DNA from: Nocardia transvalensis
GTDB taxonomy: Bacteria > Actinomycetota > Actinomycetes > Mycobacteriales > Mycobacteriaceae
Length of the DNA: 64,000 bases
Direction of reading: 5' to 3'
Assembly: GCF_015477765.1 (NCBI RefSeq)
Contig: NZ_JADLQQ010000006.1
Coordinates: 124,001 to 188,000, forward strand
Under the pieces are notes generated by a model. It searched no databases. It saw only the letters and a list, made by a program, of their open reading frames with translations, and was not told where the DNA came from. Made by a program: the position numbers and the translations under genes. How positions within the stretch are numbered: the first letter of the stretch is position 1; every line of letters begins with the position of its first letter. Positions 43,994 through 51,994 of the stretch are shown here, piece by piece.

Positions 43994-44341
43994 CCCTCCC
44001 GGCCCGCTGCGCCGCCGTCGCGCGTATGCCCTTCTCGTGGACGGGCACGGTCGTGGTGCATGGCCTGCTCGCGTGGTCGTGCTGGTCTCGGCGGTCGCAT
44101 TGCGGTGCGTTCTGGGACGGGTTTCACCTGCTCGGGAGCGTGCCGCCGTGCTCGTGCTCGTCTTGGTGGGGCAGATGGGCGTGGGGCTCGTTCAGTCGGT
44201 GGCGCACCTGCCGGGGGGCCTTGATCTTCGTCCACGTGGTTGTCTCGGCGATGGTGGGTCGGTGCGGTGCGCGTGTATCTCGATACGAACGCCGGAGTTC
44301 GAGGGCCGGTGCTTGTCTGTGGCGCCCGGTAGGCTGCGAGT
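43994..44341. other. Intergenic region, no gene supported
   Basis: Open frames here (for example around 44037-44444 on +) have no ribosome site, no recognisable domain, and run into the glycosylase in another frame. Only the promoter at the right end is supported. Confidence 0.5.
44330..44335 (+). promoter_or_regulatory. -10 element of leaderless glycosylase gene
   Basis: TAGGCT, 6 nt, then the GTG start codon of the Fpg/Nei gene. No Shine-Dalgarno site lies between. Confidence 0.5.
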
Positions 44342-45208
44342 GTGCCCGAACTTCCGGAAATCGTGGCGCTCGAGCGGTTCCTGGCCGAGCACGCGGTGGG
44401 CGCGGTCGTCGGGCGGGTGGATGTCGCCGCACTCAGCGTGCTGAAGACATTCGATCCGCCGGTGACCGCGCTGTCCGGCCGTGACGTCACCGGGGCCGGG
44501 CATTGGGGCAAGCATCTGGGGCTGAACTGCGACGGGCTGTGGTTGATCACCCACCTGTCCCGCGGCGGCTGGCTGCGCTGGATCGATGAGCCGAGCGCGT
44601 CACCACCGAAGCCCGGCAAGGGCCCGCTGGCGCTCCGCGTGCACTTCTTCACGCCCGAGGGCGCCACTCCCGCATTCGACCTCACCGAGGCCGGCACCAA
44701 GAAGCGGCTGGCGGTGTGGATCGTCGAAGACCCCAAGGCCGTCCCCGGCATCGCCCGGCTCGGCCCCGACGCCCTGGAGATCACCGAACAGCAGTTCGCC
44801 GACCTGTTGCACGGCACCTCGCAGCGACTCAAGACAGCCCTCACCGACCAGGCGCTGCTGGCAGGCATCGGCAATGCCTACTCCGACGAAATCCTGCACA
44901 CCGCGAAGCTGTCCCCGTTCGCCACCGCCGCCACCCTGGACGAGGAGAAGATCGCCCAGCTCTACACCGCCGTGCGCGAGGTCCTCACCGACGCCGTCAC
45001 CCGATCGGTCGGCCAGGACGCCGCACGCCTCAAGGGCGAGAAACGCTCCGGCCTACGAGTCCACGCCCGCACCGGCCTCCCATGCCCCGTCTGCGGCGAC
45101 ACCGTCCGCGAGGTCGCCTACGCCGACAAGTCCTTCCAGTACTGCCCCACGTGCCAAACCAACGGCAAGATCCTCGCCGACCGCCGCATGTCCCGCCTCC
45201 TGAAATAA
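44342..45208 (+). CDS. Fpg/Nei-family DNA glycosylase / AP lyase
   Basis: A 288-residue base-excision repair enzyme. After the GTG-encoded Met the sequence is PELPEIVALERFL: Pro2 is the nucleophile and Glu3 the catalytic acid. The helix-two-turn-helix region is LTDQALLAGIGNAYSDEIL (about 165-183). The zinc finger is CPVC (about 247) and CPTC, followed by NGKILADRRMSRLL, with the Arg that contacts DNA. It excises oxidised bases and cleaves the abasic site. The details (GHWGKHLGL) fit actinobacterial Fpg-like paralogues rather than canonical MutM. The start fits a leaderless promoter. It stands alone. Confidence 0.94.
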   Translation: MPELPEIVALERFLAEHAVGAVVGRVDVAALSVLKTFDPPVTALSGRDVTGAGHWGKHLGLNCDGLWLITHLSRGGWLRWIDEPSASPPKPGKGPLALRVHFFTPEGATPAFDLTEAGTKKRLAVWIVEDPKAVPGIARLGPDALEITEQQFADLLHGTSQRLKTALTDQALLAGIGNAYSDEILHTAKLSPFATAATLDEEKIAQLYTAVREVLTDAVTRSVGQDAARLKGEKRSGLRVHARTGLPCPVCGDTVREVAYADKSFQYCPTCQTNGKILADRRMSRLLK

Positions 45209-45324
45209 CCGCGGCGCCGCCGACAGGCTCGTTGTCCCGGCGGGGGCCGGGGCCCAGCTGCACCCTCATCGTTACTGCGCCTGCTGAACGACCACCTGGG
45301 TTCCGGCCTCCGTGGGCGGGCGGG

Positions 45325-46827
45325 TCAGCCGAGGGCTGGGACCCGGACGCCTTCCCACGCGAGTCGTTTCGTGCGCTCGGGGTCGATCTCGACGCGGGTG
45401 GGGTGATCGATGATTCGGGTGTTGCGTTGTTGCTCCGTGTATTCGGGCCAGGCGGTCAGGGGCTTGCCGGTGCGGGCGAAAGAGAGCCAGTTGCCTTGGA
45501 ATTCGCGTTGCACGGCGAGGAAGCCGCGGTATCCGCCGGCCAGGGTCAGCGAACGCCCGATCGGTGAGTCGACACCGCCGAAGACCGGAATCAGATCCAA
45601 ACCGTGTGTGGCGTCGAATCCGGCCAGCCGTACCGCCCGCGGCGCGAAATCGTATCGGTAGACGTAGGTCGGTGCATAGCGGCTGTGGCCCTCCGCCGCC
45701 GTGATCGTCGGTCGCCAGAAGACGAAATCCCCGCCCATCCGCACCGCGACCTTGGCGGCCGGGTATCCGGGATACGCTGCGACGATACGTGATTCGACAT
45801 CCTCGCCGCAGCGAGCCAGCGCCTTGTGCAGTTGCTGCGGGGTCGTGGGCAGGGTCCGATCGAACCGTGAGAACAGCGTGCCCTCGTCCCGATTGGTGCC
45901 GATGATCAACGGCACCGCATGTGCGCTCCCGACCGAGAGGGCGTCGAGCGGCGTGCGTGGCAGATACTCGCCGTCGACGACCGGCGCCGCCGGGAAACTC
46001 CCCGGCTGACTCCACAGCGCATCGCTGATGGCCCGATCCACCGCCTTGCGAATATCGTTGGAACCCGCGGAGGTGAGCGCCTCGACCGCGTCCTGCGTTG
46101 TGGCGCCGAGGTTTTCCAGGCAGCGCCGGGCGAACACCCGCGCCTGCTCGGCGTCGAGCGCCCAGTCCGCGGGTGGACTCTGCGCGATGCCGCGATGGAA
46201 CAAACCGGCCGCCGCGGGCGTCGCCAACAGTGACACCACCGCATGCGCCCCGGCCGATTCGCCGAAAATGGTGACATTACCCGGATCTCCGCCGAATGCC
46301 GCGATATTGCGCTGCACCCACTCCAGCGCCGCCACCTGATCCCGCAACCCCAGATTGGAATCGAAAGGCCGTGTGGGAGTGGAGAACTCACTGAAATCGA
46401 TATAACCGAACGCCCCCAGCCGATAGTTCATCGACACGACAACCACATCGCCGCGCATCGCCAGCCGCGCCCCGGAATACAAGCTCACCGCCGAGGTGCC
46501 GATGACGTACCCGCCGCCGTGGATGAACACCATCACCGGCCGCGGGGTCGACGACGGCGTGACCGGTGCGGTGACATTGAGGGTCAGGCAATCCTCACCG
46601 GTCGGCTGGATCCGGCGCGGGCCGACCCGCGCCCCGGCACGATGCTGCATGGCCGCGAACCCGAATTCGGTGGCCTCGCGGACCCCCGACCAGGGTTGCA
46701 CCGGCTGCGGCGCTCGGAATCTCAGGTCTCCGATCGGGGGAGCGGCGTACGGAATCGACCGCCAGCGCGAGACGCGGCGGCCTCGATGACCACGGACGAC
46801 ACCGTCAGCGGTCGCGACATCTACCAT
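45325..46827 (-). CDS. Type B carboxylesterase/lipase
   Basis: A 500-residue member of the cholinesterase-like carboxylesterase family. SIPYAAPPIGDLRFRAPQPV begins the core, EDCLTLNVT is the family EDCLxLN signature, FIHGGGYVIGTS holds the oxyanion hole, and VTIFGESAGAHAVVSLL the nucleophile (Ser near 190). DATHGLDLIPVFGG supplies the catalytic His. There is no signal peptide, so it is probably cytoplasmic. It hydrolyses carboxylic esters. ATG 46827 sits 6 nt after a TACCAT -10-like element and inside a palindrome, suggesting a leaderless, locally controlled transcript. Confidence 0.93.
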   Translation of the reverse strand: MVDVATADGVVRGHRGRRVSRWRSIPYAAPPIGDLRFRAPQPVQPWSGVREATEFGFAAMQHRAGARVGPRRIQPTGEDCLTLNVTAPVTPSSTPRPVMVFIHGGGYVIGTSAVSLYSGARLAMRGDVVVVSMNYRLGAFGYIDFSEFSTPTRPFDSNLGLRDQVAALEWVQRNIAAFGGDPGNVTIFGESAGAHAVVSLLATPAAAGLFHRGIAQSPPADWALDAEQARVFARRCLENLGATTQDAVEALTSAGSNDIRKAVDRAISDALWSQPGSFPAAPVVDGEYLPRTPLDALSVGSAHAVPLIIGTNRDEGTLFSRFDRTLPTTPQQLHKALARCGEDVESRIVAAYPGYPAAKVAVRMGGDFVFWRPTITAAEGHSRYAPTYVYRYDFAPRAVRLAGFDATHGLDLIPVFGGVDSPIGRSLTLAGGYRGFLAVQREFQGNWLSFARTGKPLTAWPEYTEQQRNTRIIDHPTRVEIDPERTKRLAWEGVRVPALG

Positions 46828-46839
46828 CTACAAATGGTA
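46822..46839 (-). promoter_or_regulatory. Operator/-10 overlap at the carboxylesterase start
   Basis: TACCAT-N6-ATGGTA (46822-46839). Read on the minus strand, its first arm is a TANNNT -10 with 6 nt to the ATG, and its second arm contains that ATG. A dimer bound here would cover both -10 and start. Confidence 0.45.
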
Positions 46840-46843
46840 GTCC

Positions 46844-47089
46844 TCACTGCAGGTAGCCCTCGACCTGCTGTGCGGAATTGGGCTGTGCCTCATCCGGGTT
46901 GGCGCCCTGATCCATCCGCGCCCGCCGCTGCCGCAGCAGATCCCAGCACTGATCCAGCATCACCTCGAGTTCGGCCAACTTCCGCCGCTCGGTCTCCGGA
47001 TCGAGTTCCTTGCCGACAGCCTTCGACCGCAGCCGATGCTCCTGTTCCACCAGGTCCTTGATGCGAGCCAGAATGTCCTGTTCGGTCAT
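46844..47089 (-). CDS. DUF2630 family protein
   Basis: An 81-residue, highly charged helical protein. TEQDILARIKDLVEQEHRLR begins it and LDPETERRKLAELEVMLDQC and WDLLRQRRARMDQG follow; this is the recognised DUF2630 pattern common in actinobacteria. It probably forms a helical hairpin or coiled coil. The function is unknown. The ATG follows TAGCAT (47096-47101 on the minus strand) by 6 nt, so it is probably leaderless. It ends 17 nt before the carboxylesterase start on the same strand, but that gene appears to have its own promoter. Confidence 0.9.
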   Translation of the reverse strand: MTEQDILARIKDLVEQEHRLRSKAVGKELDPETERRKLAELEVMLDQCWDLLRQRRARMDQGANPDEAQPNSAQQVEGYLQ

Positions 47090-47095
47090 GGCACC

Positions 47096-47101
47096 ATGCT
47101 A
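47096..47101 (-). promoter_or_regulatory. -10 element of leaderless DUF2630 gene
   Basis: On the minus strand TAGCAT is followed by 6 nt and the ATG at 47089. No ribosome site is present. Confidence 0.45.
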
Positions 47102-47284
47102 CGGCCGTCGCGGGGAGTCACGGGTTGGCCACACCCGGCCGGTCGCGGCCGCCTCCCGTATCCGGCTGGCGAACTATTACCCCAGGTCAAGGGTCATACC
47201 GGACCTGGCGGCAGGTGGGGATGGAACCGGCGAGGGGTGACGTGCGTCGAAGTCGGTAGGGTGTGGCGGGACTGGGAGGTGGAG

Positions 47285-47668
47285 ATGGCGAACGGGCGGC
47301 AAGCCGCGGCTGAGCTCTGGCAGGCGGCGTCGGGAGGGCAGTTCAAGCTCGATGACCGGACTGCGTATGAGCTGGCTGCGCACTTTCAGTGGTTTGCCGA
47401 TGAGATGGTGAGGCGGCAAACCGAAGTTTCGAACCTCCAGGCGTTGGACGGTTTCGGAGGATTCGTTTCGGCTCAGCATCTGCAGCACGGCTTCGAGGAA
47501 AAGGCGGTCCAGGCCTTCAATGCGCTCAAGGCAGCCGAGGAGTCCGCGTACCGAATGAAAGCGGCAGTCCTTCAAGCAGCTGGCAAGGCGGGCGAGGTCG
47601 AAGCCGCCAACACGGCCGCAATCCAGGCAGCGAGTAGGAGTATTCCCGATGTTAAAAAGCCGTGGTAG
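47285..47668 (+). CDS. ESX-like small helical protein (type VII secretion associated)
   Basis: A 127-residue protein predicted as two long helices around a turn at LDGFGGFVSAQ (about 57-67). There is no exact WxG, but the length, the Ala-rich amphipathic helices and the central turn match ESX/WXG100-related proteins that accompany PPE-like substrates in Nocardia. GGGAGGTGGAG precedes ATG 47285, and a TAGGGT -10 candidate lies at 47257. It is the first gene of a tight operon with a DUF3558 lipoprotein (20-nt overlap), a PPE-like protein and EspG. It is probably secreted or pairs with the larger substrate. Confidence 0.7.
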   Translation: MANGRQAAAELWQAASGGQFKLDDRTAYELAAHFQWFADEMVRRQTEVSNLQALDGFGGFVSAQHLQHGFEEKAVQAFNALKAAEESAYRMKAAVLQAAGKAGEVEAANTAAIQAASRSIPDVKKPW

Positions 47669-48272
47669 TCGACTCGCTCTCGCGGCGGTTGTGATTGCTG
47701 CAATTTCCTCGTGCAGCTCGAATAGTAGTAACCCCACTCCCTCTACCACTGCTTCAACGGCTGCTACGTCGACCGGCTCGGCCCGTCCGACGCTGACTGC
47801 TTCGAAACTGCAGCCGCCCCCTCAGGACAACCAGTACACCCAAGAGGGTGGGCGACAGAAGGTTGTTTTCGATCCTTGCACGTGGATACCGGACGACGCG
47901 GTGGCAAAGCTCGGTTACGACCCGTCTACTCGTCGCCGGCTGTCCGACTTCGTTGCCGAGTACACCTTTTTGACCTGCCAGTTCAGCAACGCTGACACTG
48001 CCTTGAACCTAAATTCCGGAAACATCTCACTGGAAGAGGATAAGCAGCGGTACGCCGGGAAGACACAAGATGTGACCATAAATGGTCGCGATGCGGTAAT
48101 CGTTCACAAGACAAGTGCAGACGATTGCGTTCTCGATATGCGCACGAAAGCCGGATATTTCGAAGTATTGCTCATCGTCAACACTCCGGGGCAATTGAAG
48201 GGGATCAAGCCTTGCGACCACATTGTCGAGGTCGCCACCGCCCTCGAGCCCTATATCGGTAAGGACAACTGA
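47649..48272 (+). CDS. DUF3558-family lipoprotein
   Basis: A 207-residue exported lipoprotein. The signal RLALAAVVIAAISSCSS has a lipobox (AISSC) with lipidated Cys near 22, followed by a Ser/Thr/Asn-rich linker. The DUF3558 domain begins FDPCTWIPDDAVAKLGYD and contains TCQFSN, INGRDAVIVH and CVLDMRT; four cysteines outside the lipobox could form two disulfides. The domain is frequent in Nocardia and Mycobacterium next to ESX substrates. It is anchored outside the membrane. Base composition is visibly less GC-rich than its neighbours. Gaps to adjacent genes are -20 and +2 nt. Confidence 0.88.
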   Translation: MLKSRGSRLALAAVVIAAISSCSSNSSNPTPSTTASTAATSTGSARPTLTASKLQPPPQDNQYTQEGGRQKVVFDPCTWIPDDAVAKLGYDPSTRRRLSDFVAEYTFLTCQFSNADTALNLNSGNISLEEDKQRYAGKTQDVTINGRDAVIVHKTSADDCVLDMRTKAGYFEVLLIVNTPGQLKGIKPCDHIVEVATALEPYIGKDN

Positions 48273-48274
48273 CC

Positions 48275-49639
48275 ATGGGGGACAACGACTCGAGCCCGAA
48301 CTGGCAATTCCCGTCACCGGGGCAGCTGGCCGGGGCGATCGCGGCGGGAGATATCAATCTTCCCCCGGGGATGGTGCCGAAGAGTAATGCTGCGCTCGCC
48401 GCGCAGGAGTCGGCGCAGAGTGCGGCGGGGCTCGTCCGGACCGGTGGGCACGATCCGGATTACATTCCCGCCGGGGTCATGGAGTTGTTCGATTCCATGA
48501 AGCATGAGGACATCAAGGCGAACGTCGACAAGATGCTTCCCGGTGTCATGCACGAGGCGGCGAAGGGGTGGCGCAAGGTCTCCGACGCGGTCATGTTCAA
48601 CAGCGCGGGCCTGTTCGGCAAGGTGCGTAAGACCATGGAGGGCGGCGGCTGGGTGGGCGAGTCGGCCAACGCGATGATGGCCGCGACGCAGCGTTTCACC
48701 GATGAGATGGCCGATCTGCACAACGTCGTGCAGAGCGTGACCTCCCGAATCGAAAGCGTCGCTTACGCTGCGGAAGTCATCAAGGTCCGGGTGCCCCCGG
48801 TTCCGGAGAAATTGCCCAACGCCGCTTCTTTCCTTTCGGTCAAGGCTCCGGACGGATCCACCGAGACCGCCTACGACAAAGCCAAGCGCGAGGCGGAGCA
48901 GGACGCGCAGTGGGTGATGAAGAACCACTACGTGCCGACGTACGAGCCTGCGGGGCAGAAGGTTCCGACCTTCGTCCCGCCCGCGGGCCCGGGCGGAGAC
49001 TCGGGCGGTAGCACGAGCTGGTCACCGGGCGGAACGTCCGGAGGTGCCGGTGGCCCGGGTGGCACCTCCGGCGGATCGGATTCGGCCGACGGCAAGCAGA
49101 ACGGTGGCGACCAGGCCACCGACCCGGCACAGGTCGCGCCCTCGTCCGTCTCCCCGGACGCCACCACGGGACAGGGCGGAACAGCACAGACACCCGGCAC
49201 GTCCGGTGCGACGCGACCGGCGGGGCTCGACTCCGCCCCGACAACCACCGCGGGTGTCACTCCGGGCGGCACGGGCGGGGGTGGTCGCTCGGGAGGTGGT
49301 GTCCCAGGCATGGGCGGCGGTATCGGACGCCCCGGCGCCGGTGGTCCAGGCCGGAGCATCCCCGGCGGCACGATCGGTAATCCGGCGGGCGGCGCAGCGG
49401 GATTGGGCCGGGCCGCCGCGGGTGCCGGGGGTATGGCGGGTATGCCCGGCATGATGAACCCGGGCGCCAAGGGCAAGGGCGAAGACGACGAGAAGGAGCG
49501 CAAGGGCAACCCCGACCTCCTCGTCCACGAGCGGAACAAGCTGGACCTGCTCGGCGAGCCCATCCGTGCTGTGCCGCAGGCGATCGGCGCGGACGCCGTC
49601 CCGGAGCCCGATCGTCGAGGGACAGAGGGCAACCGGTAA
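48275..49639 (+). CDS. PPE-like ESX substrate with Gly/Pro-rich tail
   Basis: A 454-residue protein. Residues about 60-190 are helical with GGGWVGESANAMMAATQRF, a WxG-type turn like that of PPE proteins, then a long helix DEMADLHNVVQSVTSRIESV. Residues about 190-430 are a low-complexity Gly/Pro/Ser/Thr tail (GGTGGGGRSGGGVPGMGGG and similar) ending in a charged segment (KGEDDEKERKGNPDLLVHE). It lacks a signal peptide, which fits type VII export. The next gene, 2 nt downstream, encodes its likely EspG chaperone. It is probably a secreted or surface protein; the tail could span the peptidoglycan or arabinogalactan layer. Confidence 0.82.
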   Translation: MGDNDSSPNWQFPSPGQLAGAIAAGDINLPPGMVPKSNAALAAQESAQSAAGLVRTGGHDPDYIPAGVMELFDSMKHEDIKANVDKMLPGVMHEAAKGWRKVSDAVMFNSAGLFGKVRKTMEGGGWVGESANAMMAATQRFTDEMADLHNVVQSVTSRIESVAYAAEVIKVRVPPVPEKLPNAASFLSVKAPDGSTETAYDKAKREAEQDAQWVMKNHYVPTYEPAGQKVPTFVPPAGPGGDSGGSTSWSPGGTSGGAGGPGGTSGGSDSADGKQNGGDQATDPAQVAPSSVSPDATTGQGGTAQTPGTSGATRPAGLDSAPTTTAGVTPGGTGGGGRSGGGVPGMGGGIGRPGAGGPGRSIPGGTIGNPAGGAAGLGRAAAGAGGMAGMPGMMNPGAKGKGEDDEKERKGNPDLLVHERNKLDLLGEPIRAVPQAIGADAVPEPDRRGTEGNR

Positions 49640-49641
49640 CG

Positions 49642-50355
49642 ATGAGATGGGAGTTCACCCAGGCCGAATTCGCCTATGCCTGGGATCAGCTCGGTTCGGA
49701 CCGTTACCCCGCCCCGCTGGTCGTGCGCCCCGAGGTGTCCTCACAGTTGGCATGGGAGACACTGAAAAGTGAACTGCGCGTTCGATTTCCGGTGTTGCAG
49801 GATCCCGACCTGCTGCCTGTCCTGCGCACGGCCGCCGATCCCGATATGTCCCTGATCATGATCGGGGCGCGAAAACGGCCGCTCCGGGCCTACGGCGCGG
49901 TGACGTCCAATATCGGCGTGGCGCTGGTTCAGCGGCCGGGTGCCGATGACGAGTCGGGCGGCAATATCGTGGTGCAGGTGGGTTCACCGGCCTTGGTGCC
50001 CAAGGTGTTTGCCGCCGTCGCCGGTGATCAGCCGGCGGGGAGCCACGGGCCTCTCGTCGAGAGCCTGCGGCGTCTCGAGGCGAGTACGCAGTCGGCCGGA
50101 TCGGTGCGCGACCAGCCGTCGGCGGTCGAGCGCATCTACCGCCTCCTGGACGCACCGCGCGTCGGTCAGGGCCACATCGAAGTAGAACCGGACCGTCACC
50201 TCGACCGCCGCCGCCCGTCCGGCTATTTCAGCTGGTTCGACGTCGAGGGCGACGGTCGCTACACCTATACCCGCAGGCACGGTGACTTCCACATCGACCC
50301 GTGCAGCACGGAGGTTTTCCGCACCACGATCGGGCGGTTGATGGAGATCGTGTGA
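49642..50355 (+). CDS. espG: ESX secretion-associated chaperone, EspG family
   Basis: A 237-residue cytoplasmic protein. It begins WEFTQAEFAYAWDQLGSDRYPAPL, the EspG N-terminal pattern (shown as WEFTQAEFAYAW and DRYPAPL), with central strands GARKRPLRAYGAVTSNIGVA and VVQVGSPALVPKVFAAV, and a C-terminal GYFSWFDVEGDGRYTY with IDPCSTEVFRTTIGRL. EspG proteins bind the tip of PPE proteins and keep them competent for their ESX machine. It is directly downstream of a PPE-like gene. No EccB-E core genes are in the window, so this is an orphan substrate-chaperone unit served from elsewhere. Confidence 0.88.
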   Translation: MRWEFTQAEFAYAWDQLGSDRYPAPLVVRPEVSSQLAWETLKSELRVRFPVLQDPDLLPVLRTAADPDMSLIMIGARKRPLRAYGAVTSNIGVALVQRPGADDESGGNIVVQVGSPALVPKVFAAVAGDQPAGSHGPLVESLRRLEASTQSAGSVRDQPSAVERIYRLLDAPRVGQGHIEVEPDRHLDRRRPSGYFSWFDVEGDGRYTYTRRHGDFHIDPCSTEVFRTTIGRLMEIV

Positions 50356-50462
50356 GCCGAATGCGGCCCACAGCTCCGCGCGGCATTCGTGGACATCGAT
50401 GGCGAAGGCGTGCTGGCAAGTCACCGATTGCGGGCCGGGGGAGGGGATGCCAAGATCGGCGC

Positions 50463-51068
50463 GTGGGAGTTTCCGATGTGGACCGATGGAACGTCAACAT
50501 CCACTTTCACGACCTGCTCGCGGAGGCGGTGTCCGGGGCGAGCGCCGTCCTCGATGTCGGCTGCGGCGAGGGTATGTTGGCGCGCCGGCTGCGTCGGCAG
50601 GTGTCGAAGGTGACGGCGATCGATGCCGATGAGACCAGTATCGACCTGGCGCGGGCGCAGTCGCCGATGGGTGAGATCGACTATGTCCATGCGGATTTCC
50701 TCGACCACCCCTTCGCGCCGGAGTCCTTCGACGGCATCGTGTCCGTCGCGACCCTGCACCATATGGATGCCACGGTCGGATTGACGAGGATGATCGATCT
50801 CCTCCGGCCCGGCGGCACCTTGGCCGTCGTCGGTCTCGCCCGGACTCGGCTCCCCGCCGACCTGCCCTGGATCCTCGCCTCCGTACCGATCTATGCCTGG
50901 CGTCATGCCACCAAGAAGGAATGGGCCCATCCCTCGCCGATCGTGTGGCCGCCCCCGGAGACCTACCAAGGGATGCGCCGCATCACCGAAAACACCCTCC
51001 CCGGCGCACGATTCCGCCGACACCTACTGCCGAGATACTCGATCGTGTGGACCAAACCGAGCCGCTGA
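50463..51068 (+). CDS. Class I SAM-dependent methyltransferase
   Basis: A 201-residue Rossmann-fold methyltransferase. VLDVGCGEGMLARRL (about 28-42) is motif I, VTAIDADETSID contains the acidic ribose-binding residue, ADFLDHPFAPESFDGIVSVA spans motifs II-III, and LLRPGGTLAVVGL motif IV. DRWNVNIHFHDLLAEAV precedes the fold. GTG 50463 was chosen since GAGGGGA lies upstream; GTG 50478 is close. The residues after strand 5 (ADLPWILASVPIYAW) suggest a hydrophobic surface, so the substrate may be lipidic. The C-terminus (RHLLPRYSIVWTKP) is the usual last strand pair. Confidence 0.88.
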   Translation: MGVSDVDRWNVNIHFHDLLAEAVSGASAVLDVGCGEGMLARRLRRQVSKVTAIDADETSIDLARAQSPMGEIDYVHADFLDHPFAPESFDGIVSVATLHHMDATVGLTRMIDLLRPGGTLAVVGLARTRLPADLPWILASVPIYAWRHATKKEWAHPSPIVWPPPETYQGMRRITENTLPGARFRRHLLPRYSIVWTKPSR

Positions 51069-51259
51069 ACCCCGGAAGTGGTTCGCGCACGGCTGAATCG
51101 CGGTGACGCGCTAGTGGTGGGGCCGCAGTGTTCAGTGGCGTGGGCCGAGTTGGGTTGTGGGGCCTGGTGGAAGGTCGGTGCGCGGCTGAATTGCGGTGGT
51201 GTGCCAGTGGTTGGGACGCAACCGGGTAGGAGAAGTTGGGTTGTCGACCGTGGGTTGGG

Positions 51260-51865
51260 TCAGTGGGGTGTTGGGGCGCGATGGCGAACAAGGGGGAGGT
51301 AGACCTCGTCGACGATTTCTGTGAGGACGTTGTCGGGGGCTGTGGGGACGCCTCGGGTGATGAATTCGTTGCGTAGTAGGACTATTGCGACCGTGGCTAC
51401 GCGGGGGTGGAGGGCTTCGGGTGGGGCCTCGCCGCGGGCTACGGCGCGGGCGAGGATGGTCAGGCAGGTGGCGGTCATGGCGTCGGGGGACTGTTCGGGC
51501 AATTGGGACAGTAGTTCTGCGGCGCCGCCGGCGGCGGACAGCAGTTCGCGCAGGATCGCGCCGAGGGGGGAACTCCAGTGGTGGTTGGCGCGGCGGAGGA
51601 GTTCGAGGGTGTCGTCGCGGAGGTTGCCGGTGTCGGGGGGTTGGATCGTCGTGGTCAGTTGGCGGTAGGCGGCGATGGCCAGGGTGAGACGGTTGGGCCA
51701 GCGGCGGTAGATGGCGTTCTTGTTGGTGCCCGCGCGGGCGGCGACCTTGTCCATGGTCAGTCCGGCGTATCCGGATTCGGTGAGTTCGTCGGCCGCGGCC
51801 TGCAGGATCGCCTCCTCCAGCGCCGCGCCGCGCCGCCTCGTCTGCCCCGAACCCGGCTCCCGCAT
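51260..51865 (-). CDS. TetR-family repressor
   Basis: A 201-residue regulator. ATG 51865 has GGAGGAAGC directly upstream. The HTH is AAADELTESGYAGLTMDKVA with RAGTNKNAIYRRWPNRLTL as recognition helix (about 22-66). The ligand domain is helical and contains LLRRANHHWSSPLGAILREL. It is divergent from a TIM-barrel gene and has two matching GGTAC-N5-GTACC sites, one before each gene, so it very probably represses both. The effector is unknown. Confidence 0.93.
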   Translation of the reverse strand: MREPGSGQTRRRGAALEEAILQAAADELTESGYAGLTMDKVAARAGTNKNAIYRRWPNRLTLAIAAYRQLTTTIQPPDTGNLRDDTLELLRRANHHWSSPLGAILRELLSAAGGAAELLSQLPEQSPDAMTATCLTILARAVARGEAPPEALHPRVATVAIVLLRNEFITRGVPTAPDNVLTEIVDEVYLPLVRHRAPTPH

Positions 51866-51896
51866 CGCTTCCTCCCGCGGCCTCTCGTCCTTCGAT

Positions 51897-51911
51897 GGAA
51901 CCGAACGTACC
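51897..51911. promoter_or_regulatory. TetR operator, regulator side
   Basis: GGAAC-N5-GTACC, one mismatch from the palindrome at 51951. It is 32 nt upstream of the TetR start, suggesting autorepression. Confidence 0.55.
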
Positions 51912-51950
51912 TTACCGAAAGGGCTTGCGCGCCCGTATGACCTCATTTAC

Positions 51951-51965
51951 GGTACGTTAAGTACC
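51951..51965. promoter_or_regulatory. TetR operator, TIM-barrel gene side
   Basis: GGTAC-N5-GTACC, extended by TA on both sides one base further out. It is 30 nt before the ATG at 51995. Spacing to the second site is 54 bp. Confidence 0.7.
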
Positions 51966-51994
51966 TTATTTCTCTCTGTGTGAAAGGGCCCGCC

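Noticed and set aside
44037..44444. A 135-residue + frame before the DNA glycosylase
   Set aside because: No ribosome site or domain, and it overlaps the glycosylase start in another frame.
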